Origin: Thamnidium elegans
Taxonomy: Eukaryota; Mucoromycota; Mucoromycetes; Mucorales; Mucoraceae
Assembly (NCBI GenBank): GCA_025201345.1
Contig: JAIXMG010000011.1
Coordinates: forward strand, 62,001-126,000
Length of the DNA: 64,000 nucleotides
Direction: 5' to 3'
Shown: positions 23,328 through 35,940 of the stretch, piece by piece
How the letters are laid out: each line of letters starts with the position of its first letter
Position numbering within the stretch: the stretch's first letter is position 1
Translations under genes and position numbers: made by a program
The notes under the pieces: model-generated
Told to the model about the DNA's origin: nothing
Databases searched by the model: none
What the model saw: only the letters and a program-made list of their open reading frames with translations

Positions 23328-24861
23328 ATAATTCTCGTAAAAGTATGGGCTTATTTGAGTCTGTGTTCCTCCTACAAATAAAGTTCAGTTGATGAGCCTT
23401 TTGTTCTAGTACATATGATGAAAAGGGTTTTGAAGTGCATTTTTTTACGTAACTTTTTTTTTATCTGATTTTCCATGACTACGACAAATATAGACTTTTT
23501 GAGTTCAAAAAACTTGCACATTTTATTACTATTTTAGGAAGCATTGGAAGTGTGCATGGTAACGAAAAAAAGACGTCCAAGAATTTATTTTAGAAGTGGG
23601 GTTACGCTCTCTTTTTTTCACACACTTGTAAAAAAAAAAAAAAAAAAAGTGTTACACGCTCTTTTTAGAGCCGACAAACTTTTTCTAGCAGTTTAACATT
23701 TGAAAGCATATTAAAGATTACAGATAAAAAGAAAAAACAAATAAACAAAGAGAAAAATGGGGGGAGAGAAGATAATATTATCTTTTTTTATAATAGTAGT
23801 AATTGAATCATGCATCATCAGATAATTCCATTAAATATACTGGGTAAAAAAGAATTCATGCGTACAAAAGATATTGTTCCCAGAATTCATAGGACACGAG
23901 GGAGAGATGTATATTTTCTGGTAGAACTATATCAAGTTACGGCTAACGAAACTATATGTGCGTGTGTATATAGGCTTGTCAATAAATAAAAACATGTATG
24001 CAATTTCAAAAAAAAAAAAATGTCAAAATTAAACTATACTTAAAATGAAATAAAATTAAATAATAGTAGTCATCAAAAAGAGTACTTCGTTGGGGTAAAA
24101 AAAAAGGTTTTTGTTAATGATCACAGGTAACATATAAGAATCACTTGAAAGTCTCATACCCAACATCTACTTTTCTTTTTTAGCAGGTACCTTGAATCAA
24201 TTAAGTTACCCTTTCATATATAAAAATACTAACAAGTGAATGAGGAACAATGTAAAAAAAAAAAAGAAAAAAAAAGACACTTTTTAGAGACAACAAAAAC
24301 TTTAATTAAACTCGACAACAAAACGAGTAAATATTTATGGATAAAAAAGTAACATTACATGTTTGTAACTAATGCAGAATTCTATTAAATCTGTGTGAGT
24401 GTGTGTGTCAGTTCAAAATTAATATTTCAGTGTAAGGAGAAAGGAATATATCATGAGATTATTATTCTTGGATCTTTGAGAATATGCAACCTAGACTTTT
24501 TTCTTTTTGTTGTAACGTGATAAAAAAAAGAGTTAACATAACAGCTTTTAATAGCAGTAGTAAATCATACTTTTAAGCAAACTATATAGTTCAGTACCTA
24601 TTTTTTTCTAATGCAAGTATAGTCGAGTCTGCATTAAAAAACTCTAAAAAAAGTTACTGCTGTAAAAACATAATGGGGTTCCCTAAAACCCTTTCCACTC
24701 CCCCCGAAGCTCCCCCCCCCCAAAAAAAAAAAAAAAAAAAAAAAAATGAATAGTCACTTTTATTTATTTATTTTTTTCCCCTACAAAAAAAAATTACAAA
24801 ACCATCTCTCTTTTTTTCCCTTTTTTCTTTACAAAAAAACCATTTTTTTATATTTTTTATA
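23328..24861. other. Intergenic region
   Basis: 1.5 kb of AT-rich DNA with A runs (23630-23648, 24007-24020, 24721-24746), a C run (24713-24720) and T-rich blocks before the acyl-CoA synthetase ATG. No coding frame is supported. The last 150 nt are pyrimidine-rich, common before highly expressed fungal starts. Confidence 0.6.
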
Positions 24862-27354
24862 ATGCCTCCTGCCTTTCAACCTCCCTATGCCGTACCAGTT
24901 CCTGGTGCTGTTCAAGTAGACGGTGAAACTTTACCTCATCGTCACTTTAAATTCGCTGATAAGTTAATTGATCATCCTGAGAATATCTTAACTCTTTGGG
25001 ATATGTACCTTCATGGTAACAAATTAGGTGGTGGTAAGTGTGACAAAAAAAAAATACTCTTTTTTAAAAAAAGAAAATTTAAATGTAACCCATTTACTTA
25101 GATAAACCATTCATGGGAACACGTCGTATGGAAAATGGTGTTGCCAAAGAGTATGTTTGGCAATCTCATCCTCAAGTTCGCAAGCGTATCGAGAATTTTG
25201 GTAAAGGTTTAATCGAGCTCGGTTTAAAACGTCAACAAGCTCTCGGTATTTATGCTGTGAATAAACCTGAATGGGTGAGTTTAATTTTTTTTTTTTTTTT
25301 TTTTGATGTGTATATTCTTACTGATCCCCTTTTTTTTCTTTGTAAAAGACAATGACCGAAGTTGCTTGTTACAGACAAGCATTTATGATCGTTGCGCTTT
25401 ATGATACTCTCGGTGCCGAAGCTATGGAATACATTGTTAACCAAGTTGATATGGAGGTTATTGTTTTGAGCGCCGATAAGCTTGATAATATCACCAAGCT
25501 TAAAGCCCAGCTTCCTTCTATCAAGACAATTATTGTTATGGAAGATACTATTAATCCTGCTAGTAAGGAGGCCGCCGAGGCTGTTGATTTTAAGGTTCTT
25601 ACCTTCCGTGAGGTAGAAGCTATTGGTGCTCCTATTACTGAAGAAACTGAAGTTTCCAAACCAGATGATATTGCAACCATTTGTTATACCAGGTATTTTT
25701 TTTTAGAAAAAGGGGAATTTTTTATTTATTTTGTGTGTACTAACCTTAAATTATATTATATATAGTGGTACCACAGGTGTACCCAAGGGTGTAGTTTTGA
25801 CTCAATCCAGTAGTGTTGCAGCCATTTCTGCTATTGCCGCTGTCGGTGATAAGGGTACCTTTGCCTTGATCTCTCATAACGATACCTATATCTCATACCT
25901 TCCTCTTGCTCACGTATTCGAACGTGCTGCTCAAGGTATTCATTTGTATAAGGGCGCCGCTATTGGTTATTATCAAGTAAAGTATACATTATATTATTTC
26001 TCTTTTTTTTTTTTTTTACTAAACAAAAACAACTTTAGGGTGATACTCTCAAGTTATTGGATGATATTGCTGAATTAAAACCTACTGTCTTTTGTTCCGT
26101 TCCTAGACTTTTCAACCGTATTTACGACAAAGTTTTATCTGGTGTTAAAGCAAAGGGTGGTGTCTCAGCCATGCTTTTCAATAATGCTTTTGCTGCCAAG
26201 AAGAAGCAACTTGAAAAGTCCGTAAACCACTGGCTTTGGGATCGCGTTGTATTTTCTGGTGTAAGTATAAATTAGGAAATAAATATTGGAGGAGGCAGTG
26301 CGTGTTAAAAAAAAAAAAAAAAAAACTAATTTTGTTGTAATTGTAGATCCGACAAAAGTTAGGTGGTCGTATTCGTTTTATTCTTAGTGGTTCAGCTCCT
26401 GTCTCACCAGATGTAATGGATTTTATGCGTATTTGTTTTTCTGCAAAGGTTTACGAAGGTTATGGTCAAACTGAAAATTACTGTGGTGGTTGTTTGGTAA
26501 GTAATAATAACAATAGGAGAGACGAATGAAACTAAGGAGAATATCAAAAAAAAAAGGGTTCTAATTCAAACATTATTTATAGACTATCACGGATGACAAT
26601 ACCTCTGGTGTTGTTGGTGTACCCTTCCCTTGTTCAGAAATCAAGTTGGTAGATGTACCTGAAATGGAATATCACGCTACAGATAAACCTTATTCTCGTG
26701 GTGAAATTTGTGTTCGTGGTCATTCTACTATGCGTGAATACTACAAGTCACCTGAAAAGACTGCCGAAACTATCGATTCCGATGGTTGGTTGCATACTGG
26801 TGATATCGGTATGTTTGATTCTGCAAACCGTGTTGTCATTATTGATCGTTTGAAGAACATTTTCAAGTTGTCTCAGGTAAATTTATATAATAATAGGAGC
26901 TCAATTTGAACAGTATGAACTTACCAACGAGGGATTTTTTTTTTTTGTATAGGGTGAATACATTGCACCTGAAAAGATTGAGGGTGTTTATCAAAAGCAT
27001 GAATTAGTTGCTCAAGCATATGTTTATGGTGATTCTATGCAAGCATCTTTAGTTGGTATTTTGGTACCTGATAAGGATGCACTCAAAAAAGCCTACCCTA
27101 ATGTCGAAAACTCTTATGAGTCTGACGAAGTCAAGAAGGATTTATTAAAGATTTTGAACGCACATGGTAAACAAAGTGATCTCAAGGGTTTCGAACAAAT
27201 CCGTGCTATTCATTTAGATTCTACAGAGTTCTCTGTTGAGAACGATCTTTTAACACCAACCTTCAAATTGAAGCGTGAAACCGCAAAGAAGACTTATCAA
27301 TCTCAAATTGATGCCATGTATGCCACTTTATCCAACGGCAGAGCTTTTAACTAA
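24862..27354 (+). CDS. FAA1: Long-chain fatty acid-CoA ligase (ACSL/FAA type)
   Basis: Activates long-chain fatty acids to acyl-CoA via an acyl-AMP intermediate, feeding lipid synthesis and beta-oxidation. Eight exons: 24862-25033, 25102-25274, 25349-25692, 25766-25976, 26039-26260, 26347-26496, 26583-26876, 26953-27354, giving 655 aa. AMP-binding motifs are complete: YTSGTTGVPKGVVL (the first Ser codon spans an intron), YLPLAHVFER, EGYGQTEN, DGWLHTGDIG and DRLKNIFKLSQGEYIAPEKI with the catalytic Lys region. No signal peptide is seen, and the C-terminus GRAFN is not a peroxisomal SKL signal. Codon usage is C-ending more often than in neighbours (GTC, ATC, CTC), suggesting high expression. With the GPAT gene it covers the first two steps towards phosphatidate, though 20 kb apart. 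Confidence 0.96.
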
Positions 27355-29075
27355 TTATATCATTATACACAATTTTTTTTTAATAATAACCATCTACTAT
27401 TACTTTTACAAAAAAAAAGAAAAAAAAAGAAAAAGAAAAAATAACCCTTCTTCCCTCACTCGCAACATGTGTGTTCATACCAGATTAGTAATAAAAAATC
27501 ACTTTTTATGTTACAAAATAGTTTAAGATCTCGGTTTTCTTACTGCGTTTTTATAAATCAGATTCTTACTGATAATCTGGGTTTGCACAAAAAATACGCT
27601 TATTCTATACGAATCTTCAGTTGATCATCATTTATTTAATACAAATACGTTTTCTATCTTAGTTATTTAAGGTGCATGTATTATCTTTCTATTACGTTTG
27701 GTTAACATTTTGCTGTTACTACTACTGTTGTTGATACAATAAGTACTGCTATTTTATATAAGACTATTACTGTTGTTTTAGGATATATCAATATTAGTTG
27801 CTAAAAAGCTTATAACAGTTGCTAAGAAAAAAAAAACGGCTGAAATAAAGAGGCTAATTTAATCATGACAAAAAAAAAAGGGGGGGGGGGTTGTGCAGGG
27901 ACTAACTTAATACATGTAGCAGTCTGATTGTCTTTGAAAAAGCTTTGACGATTTAAGGCTAAACAAAATATAACATTTTTTGTATCATGTATCACTAAAA
28001 TCATGGTTGTACATTATTATTCTCGTGCACTGACCAGCTCACTTCCAACACCTTATATATATCCCTTTTCAGATATACTAAGTAGCCGGGTAACTTTTTT
28101 TCTTTGACGGGTTCAATTAATGTACCCCAAAGCTAATAGTATAAATTTTTAAGGAGTGCTACCAAAAAAAAAAAGCTTTTTTTCATATGAATCGTTATGA
28201 ATGTAGTTGCTATATACAAACTGTAACATGTATTACCCCCCTTCCTCCTCCTTCTAATAATTGTTTCCTTCACAGTTGGAAGATAAATATATTTAGTAGG
28301 AATATACTGTATATTTTTTTAATGTAATGCACTTTATATAAAGTGTATTTAAAAGCTGTAATTTTATTTGTCTATAAGGAAAACGTGGATATTATAGATG
28401 CAAGTGTCGAAATAGATTTTATGCATACGTTTAAATGCTAGTTAAGCCCACTTTAAAATCACAGCTAATACTCCCCGACTAATGACCTTTTTCTTTCTTT
28501 CCCTTACACCCTATATTGTATTTATAGAGCAAATAAGAGAGGTTCTTATCTATACTCATAGGACTAGAATTTTGACCCAAGTTCCAATATTGTGCTATTT
28601 ACAAATTATAGAGAAATTTGACAAAAATTTTTGTATGCGATACCCCCTCTTTTTTTTTATATTATGTTCCATATTTACGTAATAATATATATAGCCTCCA
28701 GTAGCTACTTTACATGATAGCTGTCATATTACATACCCCAAAAAGCAAAGTAGCTACACTATTTGACACTGCTATCACCACTATAGTAGCGACTCTACTC
28801 TAAGTCAAACATACTCATAAAAATAAAAAAAAGTGGCATTGATAAAACATCAGACGGTTTATGAAAGTACGCGTTTAAATTCGTCTCTCTCTCCCATATA
28901 TGAGCTTGCTCTTTGTAAAGATATACGAGGATTATTGATCTACACACGTTCTATTTTTACACACTTAGAAAAAAGTGCGATCCTTGCACGAAACAAGTCG
29001 GAACAACATACACTATTCTCAGAAATTATTTGCGTAGAAATAAATAAAAAAAAATTACGCTGAAAAAGCTTATTT
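27355..29075. other. AT-rich intergenic region
   Basis: 1.7 kb without a supported gene. It includes a G run after an A run (27870-27890), an 11-bp inverted repeat at 28701-28711 and 28747-28757, and a 76-codon frame at 28833-29063 that I could not assign. Confidence 0.55.
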
Positions 29076-29330
29076 TTATACGGGATTACGATCTAAAAAG
29101 TCTTGGAACTTTGCTACTGAATATCTACTAAAACCTTCTAGATCACTATAAAGAATTTGGTTGCAGGTATCTCTAATTCTTGCAGTCAATGTTTCCTCAT
29201 CAAGAAGCTGTACTCTTTACAGTTTGCTTTTTGCAAACAGACCAGAATTGCTCGATAGGTTGAGTTCTGGCGAGTAAAGGGGGGCGGGGACAGGGGATAT
29301 ACACATCCATAATCTTGTTTCTCACGTACC
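29076..29330 (-). pseudogene. Decayed DDE transposase fragment (Tc1/mariner-like)
   Basis: Read on the minus strand, the segment gives LYSPELN, then in another frame PIEQFWSVCK, then back to LLDEETLTARIRDTCNQI and DLEGFSRYSVAKFQDFLDRN before a stop at 29076-29078. The PxYSPELNPIEQFW block is the hallmark around the last catalytic acid of Tc1/mariner-type transposases. At least two single-base shifts and one in-frame stop show that it is dead. Only the C-terminal third remains; the catalytic N-terminal part is absent. The sequence beyond 29340 becomes an A run. Confidence 0.8.
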
Positions 29331-29625
29331 TATACTTACAGTATTAAAAAAAAAAAAAAAACTCGTTTTTATATGTAAAGTACCCGTAGCCACTTATCGG
29401 GTGTTCCAACAAGATCATAATAACGCCATTAAGTCAAATCGTAACAATATCGAAAAATGGAGCTCAGTTATCAATTTTTTATTTTTTTTTTCCCCTCACT
29501 CGATCAATAAAGTTTTTAATATTTTTCAAATCAATTATAAGCAAAAAAAAAAAACTTGCCAATTTAAAGATTTAATTATAACAGAGAAAGCTAGCAGTAA
29601 TACATCATTATTTATTTCTATATTT

Positions 29626-31400
29626 TTAATTTGGAATTGCTTTTAGGCCTACGATGACTGCGTCTTGCGATTTTTTGCACAAATCAGAACCATCACAGGT
29701 TATTTTCTTTACTTGAGTAAGCTGATTTAAAATATCGGCACTAGTTATCATGCCAATTAGACCCGATTCCAATTCGACATCAATTGTCGTGGGATTACTA
29801 GATACAGTTTCTTCTTCCCCAACATCAAAGTCTTGCAATGGTTGATTCTGACAGATATAACAACTGGAACCAAAAATTCTTCTCATACGACATTTAAAGC
29901 TTTTTCTATGGTTTTTAAATGCTTTAGCTTCAATTAATGCTATTTCGCTCGCAGCATTATCTTGTTCTTCTTTCATCGTTTTAATATCTTTTTCGGTGTT
30001 GTAGATTACGATCACTTGCGTTTTACTACACACAAAAATGTTACTCGAATTTTTTTATATATAAAAACTAGAAAACCAACTTACTCTTTTGTTTTAAGTA
30101 ACATATCCATCAAGTCAATTACCAAATCCCTTGAAGAAGCTGTCAAAAAACTCTCTAGTTTCATTTTACCGATTGGGTCCAAAAACCCCTTTTCATCAAT
30201 TGAATTGAGAGTCTACATATAAAACATTAATTACATATTAAATTTTCGGCTTTTTACCCGGTACCTTTAAATCTAGAACGCCAAGGATTCGATAATCTTC
30301 TGGTTTAACTCCAGAGCTTGTTTCTTCGTAAACAAATATATGTGAATAGCCGTTACTCTGATGCTGCTGAACTTCTGAGACGCTCAAAGTGGCATCAGGT
30401 TTCAACATTAACATATTGCTGGCCCTAGTTGCTATTTGACCTACATACGTTTCTTGCATATCCAATACATTTTGTAAAACTGTCACTGTTTTATTGTGTA
30501 AAGTACCATCAGCAAATTTCGACCTATCGTGAAGTTGAACCAATGCTCTAAATTCTACATCCTTTATAGAATTAGCACAGAACAAAATTTTCTTTTTCTT
30601 TTTTTTTTTTTTTTTTTTTTTTTTACCTGCTACGCCATACGTGAATCCCGTATGCGTACCCAACAATAAGTCCAAGAACTTTGATATAGGCCAAGATAAA
30701 ATAAACCATAATCCGATAAGAATTCTTACTGGATAAGCAAACAAAGCACCAATAGCTAAACCGTGTTTGGAAAAGATGGCTTGAGGAATGATTTCAGAAA
30801 ACATTACAAGTAGTGCTGTAGATACAATGACGGATATAAAACCTAAAAAAAAAAAAATGAGTTACATATTTTTCTTTTTTTTTTCTCTTTTTTCTGTCGT
30901 ATACCTGTACTAAAGATACCATCAAACAAAATAGGTAAGGTTTCGTTCAATACAGTATTTGTTAATAATAAAGTGGTCAATAAAATATGACCGTTTTTAC
31001 GAATAGGGATAATTCGAGACGCATAGTATTTTTGTTGAGGTGTACCAGCAATTTCCAGAATTGCCAAGTTGGTCGTATCGAGCGACATCTAATATATGTT
31101 AAACATCGTCATTAAACATGAAGACTAAATATATATCATTTACCAATCCAAGCGTTAAACCTAATAAAGTAGAGGTAAGTAATATGTTTTTTTCTACCCT
31201 GTATTTTTTTTTTTTTTTTTACCAGCAACGATTCCGCTTAATACAACCAAGAAAAAAATAGCTACTATCTGACCCCAAAATTCACCTGATTTGGTATTAA
31301 CTTGATGATGTTCTTCGGGCTCGGCTAAAACTGATACTACAGGATAAACTAATACTAAATAAAGAGAAATAAAAACACATATAGAAGGTTTTAATGCCAT
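29626..31400 (-). CDS. MAM3: CNNM/MAM3-type membrane protein (DUF21 plus CBS pair)
   Basis: Seven exons, 31223-31400, 31144-31160, 30905-31088, 30627-30842, 30265-30554, 30085-30212, 29626-30025, give 470 aa. Family members are linked to magnesium or manganese homeostasis; yeast Mam3 is vacuolar. A signal peptide is followed by the DUF21 membrane domain: GLTLGLMSLDTTNLAILEIA, SRIIPIRKNGHILLTTLLL, NETLPILFDGIFSTGF and MFSEIIPQAIFSKHGLAIGA. The CBS pair follows: SHIFVYEETSS, YRILGVLDLK, then TQVIVIYNTEKD, GLIGMITSADILNQL. A 60-residue charged insertion with two Cys interrupts the second CBS module. Exon 2 is only 17 nt, yet it encodes the conserved GLTLGL together with its neighbours. The acceptor at 30555 is picked because it yields EFRALVQLHD. 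Confidence 0.93.
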
Positions 31401-31723
31401 TATTTAGTATATATAAAAAAAAAGAAAGCAATAAGAAGTAACTGAGAAAAAAGAAAAAGGGTTTAGAAAAGAAGTAAAAGAATGAATAAAATAAAAATCA
31501 ATGCGCTTTATATCACCAAAACTCCCTATGACACACATCAGAAACGAGGCTTTATTTTTAAGGATAATGTATATGGATATATTCAATACATTATATCAAC
31601 ATATATAAAATAAAATAATATATATATAGGTCTGTTTGTTCTCCTTTATCATTATAAGTTTATTCCGGACCGAGAAAATATTAGTAAATTAATGCAAAAA
31701 GAACCATTTATGCGATGAACCAA
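31401..31723. other. Intergenic region
   Basis: 323 nt between the tandem CNNM (start) and COG3 (stop) genes. Rich in TATATA near 31585-31628. Nothing else recognised. Confidence 0.6.
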
Positions 31724-34700
31724 TTACTGGTCTTTAAGATGAGAAATCCACACTGCAATTGATTCTGTAGACATTGGAAGTGTATCTAATTTCTCAATCC
31801 TTCCTTCCTCTTTAGACTCTATTTGAACTCTAGTTAAGAATGATTTATATTCTTGAATAATGCTTGTCTATATACACATTGTTTTGTTAGTAACTATGCT
31901 TTTTGAACGAATTATGCGTTTTATTTACCTCGATTGGCTTCATCAAAATTTGTTCCATTTTATTATCATTGATATAATCTCGTAATTTCTTGCTTACAAA
32001 CTTTATTCTTTCTTCTACTGCTTCCCTAAACTGATCAATCGCCTGCTGTACATCCCCTATATATATATTTTTTTTTACTCGTTAGAAAAGAAAACAAAGC
32101 TCTATTTCTTCTTCTTTGAAACCTACTTGAACTCAATTTTTGTATTGCTGATGAATCGTTACCCATTTTAGTTACAACTGCTGCTGGTAGGATTGCCGAT
32201 AACTATTAAAAATGCTGATTAAAAGACATACATAACCTTCATAAGTTTGAGTAATACCTTGATTAAGAAAGCCGTCAAAGGTTCTACACAGCTATTAACA
32301 CAATTATTAATAAATTCCTCGCATACTCTTTTAATCTGATAGTCTATTTCTCTTCTAGAATCTAGGCTGACTTCAACTACGCGTGGCATTCCACGCTGAG
32401 CTAATCCAATTAACGCATTTGGGTTAAACATGAGTGATTTTTGTTGTTGTAACGATGATAATGAACCTAAAATAAATATTAGTTAATTTTATATATTATA
32501 AATTAAGGGGCTTTACCTGTAACATGCGAAAAATCTAGAGTTTTACCAGCATGAACTAAATTTGCCTCAAATGGAGCAAGTTGTTCTTTTAAAACCAATA
32601 AATTTTTAATTAAAAATAATTCACCATCAAGACGAGACTGATACCATGATGTTAGTAAATCCATTTTTTTTTTTTTTCCCTCGGTTTTATAAAAAATACC
32701 TTTAACTTTGTCACAGTTTCACTTGCTTGTTGTAATGATTCGTTGCATAACGAAACTGCCTCCTGTGCTAAATCCTCAAACACACCAGTCTAGTATAATA
32801 TATTCGTCAAGTTAAAAAAAAAAAAGCAATATAAACAAAAACAAAAAAAGTACCTGTACGCATCGGTAAAGTTTAGATAGGATCCAAAGTGTCTTTTGTA
32901 ACGTAGGAAACCAGCCATAGTGATTAGATTCTATATTTGATCTAGTGGATTGGATAGAATGAGTATCAGAATCATCTTCAACGTCTAGAGTTGCCGTTGC
33001 TGTGGCATCTAACACAACTGATGATTTGGTCTTTTCTTGCCCAACTTGTTTATTAACAGTGTTTTCAAAATCTTGTGGTTTAGGTTGGTAGTTCTGGATA
33101 TCACTGTGTATAAACATTTGAGAACGAAATACTAATCGACCCTGTGCATCTTCCATCACGTTCTGTATAAGGTGACCAAACTTGACCTCGTTTTTATCTT
33201 CAACAACACCAATAGCTTTTTTAAAATAAAAAAAGGGTAAGTGATGTATATATCTTTTTATGTATGCACATAGTTATTTCTTTACCGAAATCGTTTTCAT
33301 CTTGCATTACATACATCAAAAATACGTTACATAATTCTGAAAGTGTAGTGATATCATTCTCATGAATAATACGTGGCCGAAGATAATCATACAAGTAACT
33401 CGTTAATAAATCCAAATAATTGCTGCAACAAAAAATAAGTATTTATTAAATATATATAACAATAACTTACTATAGTTCTTGCTCTCCAGATTTTTGAAAA
33501 AAGTTGTAAAACAAATTAAATTCGTCAGAGCATAAACTCATCATGTATGCACATCCATTCTTAGCCTGTAAACAGTTTAATATTAATAACAATCATCATT
33601 CATCTTATACATACTTTACAAATCCTAATAAATCCTTATCATTGGGTCCAAGTTGTTGAATTTTTTTAGATATCAAAGGACCCAGTAACTGTTGCCTCGT
33701 TTGAAAATAAACTTGCAACATATCTTGGTATAGAGACTGATATTCTTTATGTCCTTGACATCTTTTTTCGACTTGTACAGTTAACGATTTTATTGTTGAT
33801 GCGATCGTTTTAAACTTTACATAATACATGGTTATTTGCTTGCCCAAAGTTGCGTCCTTGGTATTCACTTGTTTGTATACTTCATACCCTAAACTTTTAA
33901 TTGTAGATACCACGTACATCTTGATTAATGTGATGCCTTTGGTCATACATTGTCTGAAACGCATCAAGTATAATTCAGAGTCACGATACATGTGATGATC
34001 TTGCATATACTGAATACACTCATCCAGCGTATTCAACATGGTGATAAATTCAGGATTTACACAAATATCGTCACCAGGCGAATTGAATAATTTGGCTATC
34101 GGTTCCAATCGATTAAAATAAGCCAATCGTTCCGACAACCCTTCCGCAAGACCAGTTAGACGATCTTGTTCCGTCAACAACATCTCGCAAGTTGTCTGTA
34201 TCGATCTTGTTTGCAAATCTACAAATGAATAATCGTTTTCCAGATCCTCGAATAGTTGACACGTAACTTGCAGGTCGCTTAAAAACTCATTGCACGCTTC
34301 TTGGTACTGTTGCACCATACTCAAATGGTTTCGATACACATCTTCTTGTCCTTTTTCCATTTCGCTTTCCATTAAAGAATACCAATCGAAAAACTCCTGT
34401 AACGTCTCGATCGCTTTTTTGCTGCCAATCGCATCCGCTACATTCTTTTCCGCCGCCGAATCCGCTGCCGTTGCTTCAGCTAGTAAATTTGCTGTAGATA
34501 AAGTGTGCTTTAACGTACCTAAAAGTCGAGATGAAAGTACATGAGCGTTAAGTGGACTGGAGCTTGGTAAAATATCTGGTGTTCCAGGTGATATTCCTAA
34601 CGAAGGTGAACCTAATAATTTATCTCCCAAATACTAATAATACATCAATAATATAATACAACAACAACAAAAAAAGACCCTACCCAGTTTGATGGTAAAG

Positions 34701-34812
34701 GTAATTCAGCACAGGCATCTTGCAAGTCATATACACTTTGTTTTTGTTTTTCGTTTAACTTTGTTTTTTCTTCCCATTCTTCTAGAGATATTCCTCGCGT
34801 TACTCTTGTCAT
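31724..34812 (-). CDS. COG3: Conserved oligomeric Golgi complex subunit 3 (COG3/Sec34)
   Basis: Eleven exons, 34684-34812, 33620-34633, 33471-33565, 33286-33422, 32854-33215, 32700-32789, 32517-32637, 32258-32466, 32127-32202, 31929-32056, 31724-31867, give 834 aa (human 828). COG tethers retrograde vesicles at the Golgi. The Sec34 domain carries DRLTGLAEGLSERLAYFNRL, FITMLNTLDECIQYMQDH and LYLMRFRQCMTKGITLIKMY, then AKNGCAYMMSLCSDEFNLFY and DGELFLIKNLLVLKEQLAPF, all as in COG3 of other species. The donor of exon 2 is GTAAAG at 33618-33619; the downstream GTATGT would give a stop in the next exon. A variable acidic, Ala/Thr-rich insert lies in exon 5. Divergent from a secreted-protein gene, 302 nt apart. 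Confidence 0.95.
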
Positions 34813-35038
34813 GATGCTGTTTAAGAGTAAAAAAAAAAAAGGTGTATATTTTTAGCTACTGGAAAAAAAGTACCATAAAACTTGTATTATGATTAAAGTA
34901 CCGCGTAAAATAAGGTTCTGTGCCTTTTGCTTTTCATATTAAGCGGATGCCCAAACTAATACATATTTATAGATGCTTAGTAGACAAGAACTGAACAAGA
35001 TATGTAAAATGGTAAATAGAGTCATAATTCAAATTTGT

Positions 35039-35052
35039 GTATATATATAAAG
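35039..35052 (+). promoter_or_regulatory. TATA-like element of the small secreted protein
   Basis: GTATATATATAAAG lies about 63 nt before the ATG at 35115, a good TATA box position. Suggests regulated, possibly strong transcription (inference). Confidence 0.4.
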
Positions 35053-35114
35053 AAACTAAAAAAGAAAAATCTATAATAATCATATCTCTCTCTTATTCAA
35101 AAGAAAAACAAAAA

Positions 35115-35736
35115 ATGAAGTTGATCTATGCTATTGCCGCTACCTTTGCACTTGTGAATGCAGCAACGATTGAACCCAGAGCCGAACTAGGCGAAGCCTT
35201 ACTGATGTATGGTTATAACCCTCCCCGTGTTAATCCAGACTACTGTGTTGGTTTTCGTATTGATTATCCTACTTCACCTGGTCTTGCATTTGAAAGTGGC
35301 TCTATCCAACAATTGAAATGGACTGTGGACGAAGATATTGTTCATTCGCCTAATATTATTACGCGTATTCGTATCTTGAATTCTACTCAGCATAATCAAT
35401 TTATTATTGGTGAAAATATGAGCAAGTATTTACAGATATACATATAATTACTTGCTAACAGGATTTCTTATTTTAGCATTGTATCGTGAAGCTAATACTG
35501 GTGAAGCTACCTTTCCTCTTAATGTAGAAGATGTTAGTGGATTATATCATTATCGTATCATGGTAAACTATGTTGGTACTGCCGTTCATTGTGTATATGA
35601 ATCTATCCCTTTCACCCTCATTCAAAATCCTTACAAAAAGTATTTCGCTGCTGGACCTGCTAAAGCTGTTACTTCTAGTTCATATGAGCTTTATTCTTTA
35701 GTACCTGACGATAGTTATGTTAATACCAAAGTGTAA
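35115..35736 (+). CDS. Small secreted protein, possibly Kre9/KNH-like Ig fold
   Basis: Two exons, 35115-35421 and 35477-35736, give 188 aa. The start [20 protein letters not shown] is a clear signal peptide with cleavage after NA. The mature part is beta-rich: [61 protein letters not shown]. This strand order (Gly-Ser, LKWTV, I-I-L-N-S) recalls the N-terminal Ig-like domain of fungal Kre9/KNH and Ser/Thr-rich wall proteins, but there is no Ser/Thr-rich tail and no GPI signal. Two Cys (YCVGF and HCVYE) could form a disulphide. The intron begins GCAAGT; with GT donors the frame breaks, whereas this GC donor joins [12 protein letters not shown]. Function unknown. Confidence 0.82.
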
Positions 35737-35940
35737 TAATAATAATAAAAAAAATTCGCTGTTTTTCACAAATGTGGTCATTCGTGTCACAATGTATATG
35801 ACGCATTTCTTGGCTTCTTCAAAATCTATTTTTAAAAAATGACTGTGTGTTATTCGTACAGATATATATAAAACTCCCCACCACCTGTTTTGTTGTTGTT
35901 TATTATTTTTTTCTCTCTCTCTCTTACAACATTCGAAACA

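Noticed and set aside
28701..28757. 11-bp inverted repeat GTAGCTACTTT as a mobile element
   Set aside because: Short, with a 35-nt loop and no flanking duplication. It may be chance or a hairpin.
28833..29063. 76-codon frame on the plus strand next to the dead transposase
   Set aside because: No recognisable motif, no splice context and no partner exons. It could be chance in AT-rich DNA or a relic, so not called as a gene.
33601..33619. GTATGT donor at 33613-33614 for COG3 exon 2
   Set aside because: It leaves phase 2 and gives a stop in the next exon. GTAAAG four bases upstream keeps the COG3 sequence.
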